A stretch of DNA of 64,000 bases from Numida meleagris. Taxonomy: Eukaryota; Chordata; Aves; Galliformes; Numididae. The notes under the pieces were generated by a model. That model was not told where the DNA came from, ran no database searches, and worked only from the letters and a program-made list of their open reading frames with translations. Positions 61,381 through 64,000 of the stretch are shown here, piece by piece. The stretch spans positions 31,655,635 to 31,719,634 of the forward strand of contig NC_034414.1 in assembly GCF_002078875.1 (NCBI RefSeq). Reading direction: 5' to 3'. The first letter of the stretch is position 1, and each line of letters starts with the position of its first letter. The position numbers and the translations under genes were made by a program.

Positions 61381-64000
61381 TATTTTAATGACTGTTTATC
61401 TAAAATAATGAAGTAACTACTTGCAATACAAGATTTAGAAGATTTTCATTCATAACAGGCAAATGGCTGTAGCATTTAATGCTGTTGCATACTGCACCTT
61501 TTTGATTTGTCTTGTTCCTGTATAATACACTATATAGTATTGCTGGTTGTGGAAGAAAGTGTGTCATTTCTCACAACAATGTAACTACTGATTGTGCATT
61601 TATGGATGCCACAGCTGTTGACTGTTCTGCTCTTTCAATTTCATTTTCATATTAAGCTGATGGCAGGTTTGTTTGCTATACACTGTGTTTTGGATGGTGT
61701 GGAAAGTCCATATCATTATTACATTATATGAAAATAGTTGTGCAATAATTGATGGATGAAGTTATTCATGATGAATATGAGGTAATGAAATAGGCACCAC
61801 GATTTAATCATCAGAAGAGAGGGTCTCTGGAGCCCACACAAAGTTATCAAAGTCACTCCCATGATAAATAGCATGTGATAAGCTGTTTGGAAAACAATGC
61901 AATCCGCAGAAAAATGCACATACGGGAGGCATACAAATTCCTTGGATGGAAATCAACTGACTCCTAAGAACCAAGGAAGAGATAGTCTAATAAGGAAGAT
62001 GAGAGAGAGCAATGTCCATGGATCCATCACTCTTTTAAAAAATGATCTTGCTTTATACCCATATTTGTTAGGATTAAAACTAACTGGCTTGATTGTCATT
62101 CACAAAGCATTTCGCTTGCTATTTATTTGAAACAAGAGTCTAAGAAAATGCTTCTAGGCAGATATAGGCTGAAGTGCAACCTTTTCTTTTGTTACTTCCT
62201 TGCAAGGACAATTTTTCTGAGGATTTTTTTTTAAAAAACGTGGTCATAAGCCAAGTCAAGGTAGCAAATGAACCTTAATTTCAGCTGCAATGTCTTCCTC
62301 TATTGGAGACAGTATTATTCTAGATGCCCTATTTTTGTTAGATGCAGGAGATCCTCAGTACAAATCAAAATTCTCTATATGCAATTCATAAAGTGATAGA
62401 TAAGAAGGGAAAAATTAGTAGAGGGAGGGGAATGTTACTTCTTTCTTTGTAATAGACTTGCCACAGTTCACTGCTACTATGTCACTAGTTATCAAACATC
62501 AGCACTGCTACTATCACTCCTCCAGGTCTTTGCATGCCATCAAGCAAGAGGTGAACAACTGAGATTGAAAGAAGACAAAATGATGAAGTTATCCTGATGT
62601 AAGAAGTTTCAGTGAGAAAATCACCAGAGATTTCCTGAAACAGTTTCAGTATTACCAAAGTCATCAGTGAGACTAAAGAAGAGTAAAGGCATTTGCTCTT
62701 GATCTGCTGCCGTGATTCACTGCAGAGAATATAGATGTCCTAAGGAGAAGAGTCATATCCTTTCCAAGCAGAAAATATGTTCCCAATGTTATTTTTGGAT
62801 TCCCTTTACAGTACCTACTGATCAATGTAAGCTTTATTTTCAGAGAAACAGCATGGGGAGTGCAGTATCCACCCCAAAATATGAAAATTCAAATTGCTTC
62901 ATTCATTTTTCCTGTAATACCCCCAAGTAGTCCACAAACAGTGATAGTATTCAGTTCTAGGGTGCCTCTACCCTGCTGGCACAAAGCCTTTCACAAAACA
63001 AGATTTGCCAAGCTATACCAGAACATGATGGGAAATGATGGCACTCCAAAAATCTTAATTACCCCAAAGTGCCCTGCTAAGAGCAGTCAACTCTTAAAGG
63101 ATCTTGTAAGCTCTTTGTTGGGAAAAAGAGAGAGACACAGACTGAGACACATGCTTCTCACTGCGCAGCAGTTTCAGCTAGTGCCTAGATAAGACTACTA
63201 TTTGTTTTATTACATGCATTTTCAGGACCATTTTAAACACACAGCATAAAGATTGTGCTTGTGAATTAAAAAATAACCACATATGTTTCTTTTCTCCTGA
63301 ATCTGAAAGTACAACTGAAATAGCTCATTTTGCAAATACTGACTCAATGGCATCTCCCGGACCTCTGTTCAGATTTGGCAGAGCTATAGAGGAGATAATT
63401 GGATGCCAGGAACTATAAGGCACTGTTCTTGATGTACTAGGCTTGTCAGCCAGGTCTGGGAGACAGAGAGATATCAGTACTCCCAAAGACACATGGAGCT
63501 CCACCTGGCAAGGTGCAGACATATGGTTTCAGAGGATGTGGATGCTCAGTGTATTCCTATCGAGCAGCCAGGCATAGTTTGCTCCAGATAATCAAATATA
63601 TTCTTCACTGGGAAGCTGTAAGGCTAGAGCTCACAGCTCTGAAAGATGAAAAGGGGGAGAGACTGCTTGGATGGCAAATATAAAAGGTTTTTCTTGTTCT
63701 GTCACAGACACATTCAGGTCCACGAGGTAACTCAGCTGCTTCCTGTAAGAAAAATTGGTACATTTACAATTCAGATAGACACATAAAGTCTGAATAAATA
63801 CGTATATCTTGGGGACTCAGCTAAAGCAGATAAGAACCACAACATCTTTTGAAGTAGGCCCATCACTGATAATTACGAATGTGAGATAATCTACCATCAT
63901 TTATTCTTGTAAATAATGTCATCTCTTCCAATTAAGATCAACTACTTATATCTCCTCATTTCCTTTATTAGCATTGTTGTCAAGTTCTGCAGAAGCCTTA
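61381..64000. other. 2.6 kb without recognised gene
   Basis: AT-rich sequence to the window end. Overlapping short frames at 62712-63192 have no motif, and no transposon is recognised. Confidence 0.6.

Overview
This window looks like a piece of an avian nuclear chromosome, most likely from a galliform bird such as chicken. The evidence is the repeat content. There are many copies of the CR1 LINE, with typical 3' tails close to ATTCTATG. There are two relics of a Galluhop-type mariner transposon, and LTRs of endogenous-retrovirus type whose sequences I recognise from chicken. The DNA is clearly AT-rich by eye (not counted). I see no bacterial-style gene organisation, no tRNA or rRNA gene and no CRISPR array.

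I find no host protein-coding gene. Every long reading frame with recognisable content belongs to a dead transposable element. The largest other frame is about 120 codons, with no motif and no support. The window is best read as intergenic or deep intronic DNA.

Layout. 1-1645: a CR1 copy (+) continuing leftwards out of the window. 1646-18486: gene-free AT-rich DNA. 18487-20797: a transposon cluster made of a CR1 tail (+), a decayed mariner (-) and a long CR1 (-). 24200-24479: an old LTR remnant (+). 33085-33255 and 38767-39092: short CR1 tails. 41171-42474: a CR1 (+) with a mutated catalytic site. 42798-42926: a near-perfect 66-bp tandem duplication. 43365-43625: a very old amniote-type repeat. 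46481-46611 and 48130-48749: two LTRs of one family in opposite orientation, the second probably a complete solo LTR. 52595-54566: the best preserved CR1 (+), followed after about 55 bp by an internally deleted mariner that keeps both terminal inverted repeats. 56794-56962: a CR1 tail (-). 58899-59139: three copies of an 82-bp tandem repeat. 60120-60815: a probable ancient CR1. 60933-61020: a 19-bp AT minisatellite. 61085-61380: an LTR-like GC-richer segment.

Nothing here works together as a pathway. I found no convincing undescribed system. The most useful leads are the internally deleted mariner, the opposed LTR pair, the tandem duplications, and two stretches (about 17.64-17.80 kb and 59.28-59.42 kb) whose word content resembles conserved regulatory DNA. 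Subfamily names, divergence and conservation would need database alignment that I could not run.
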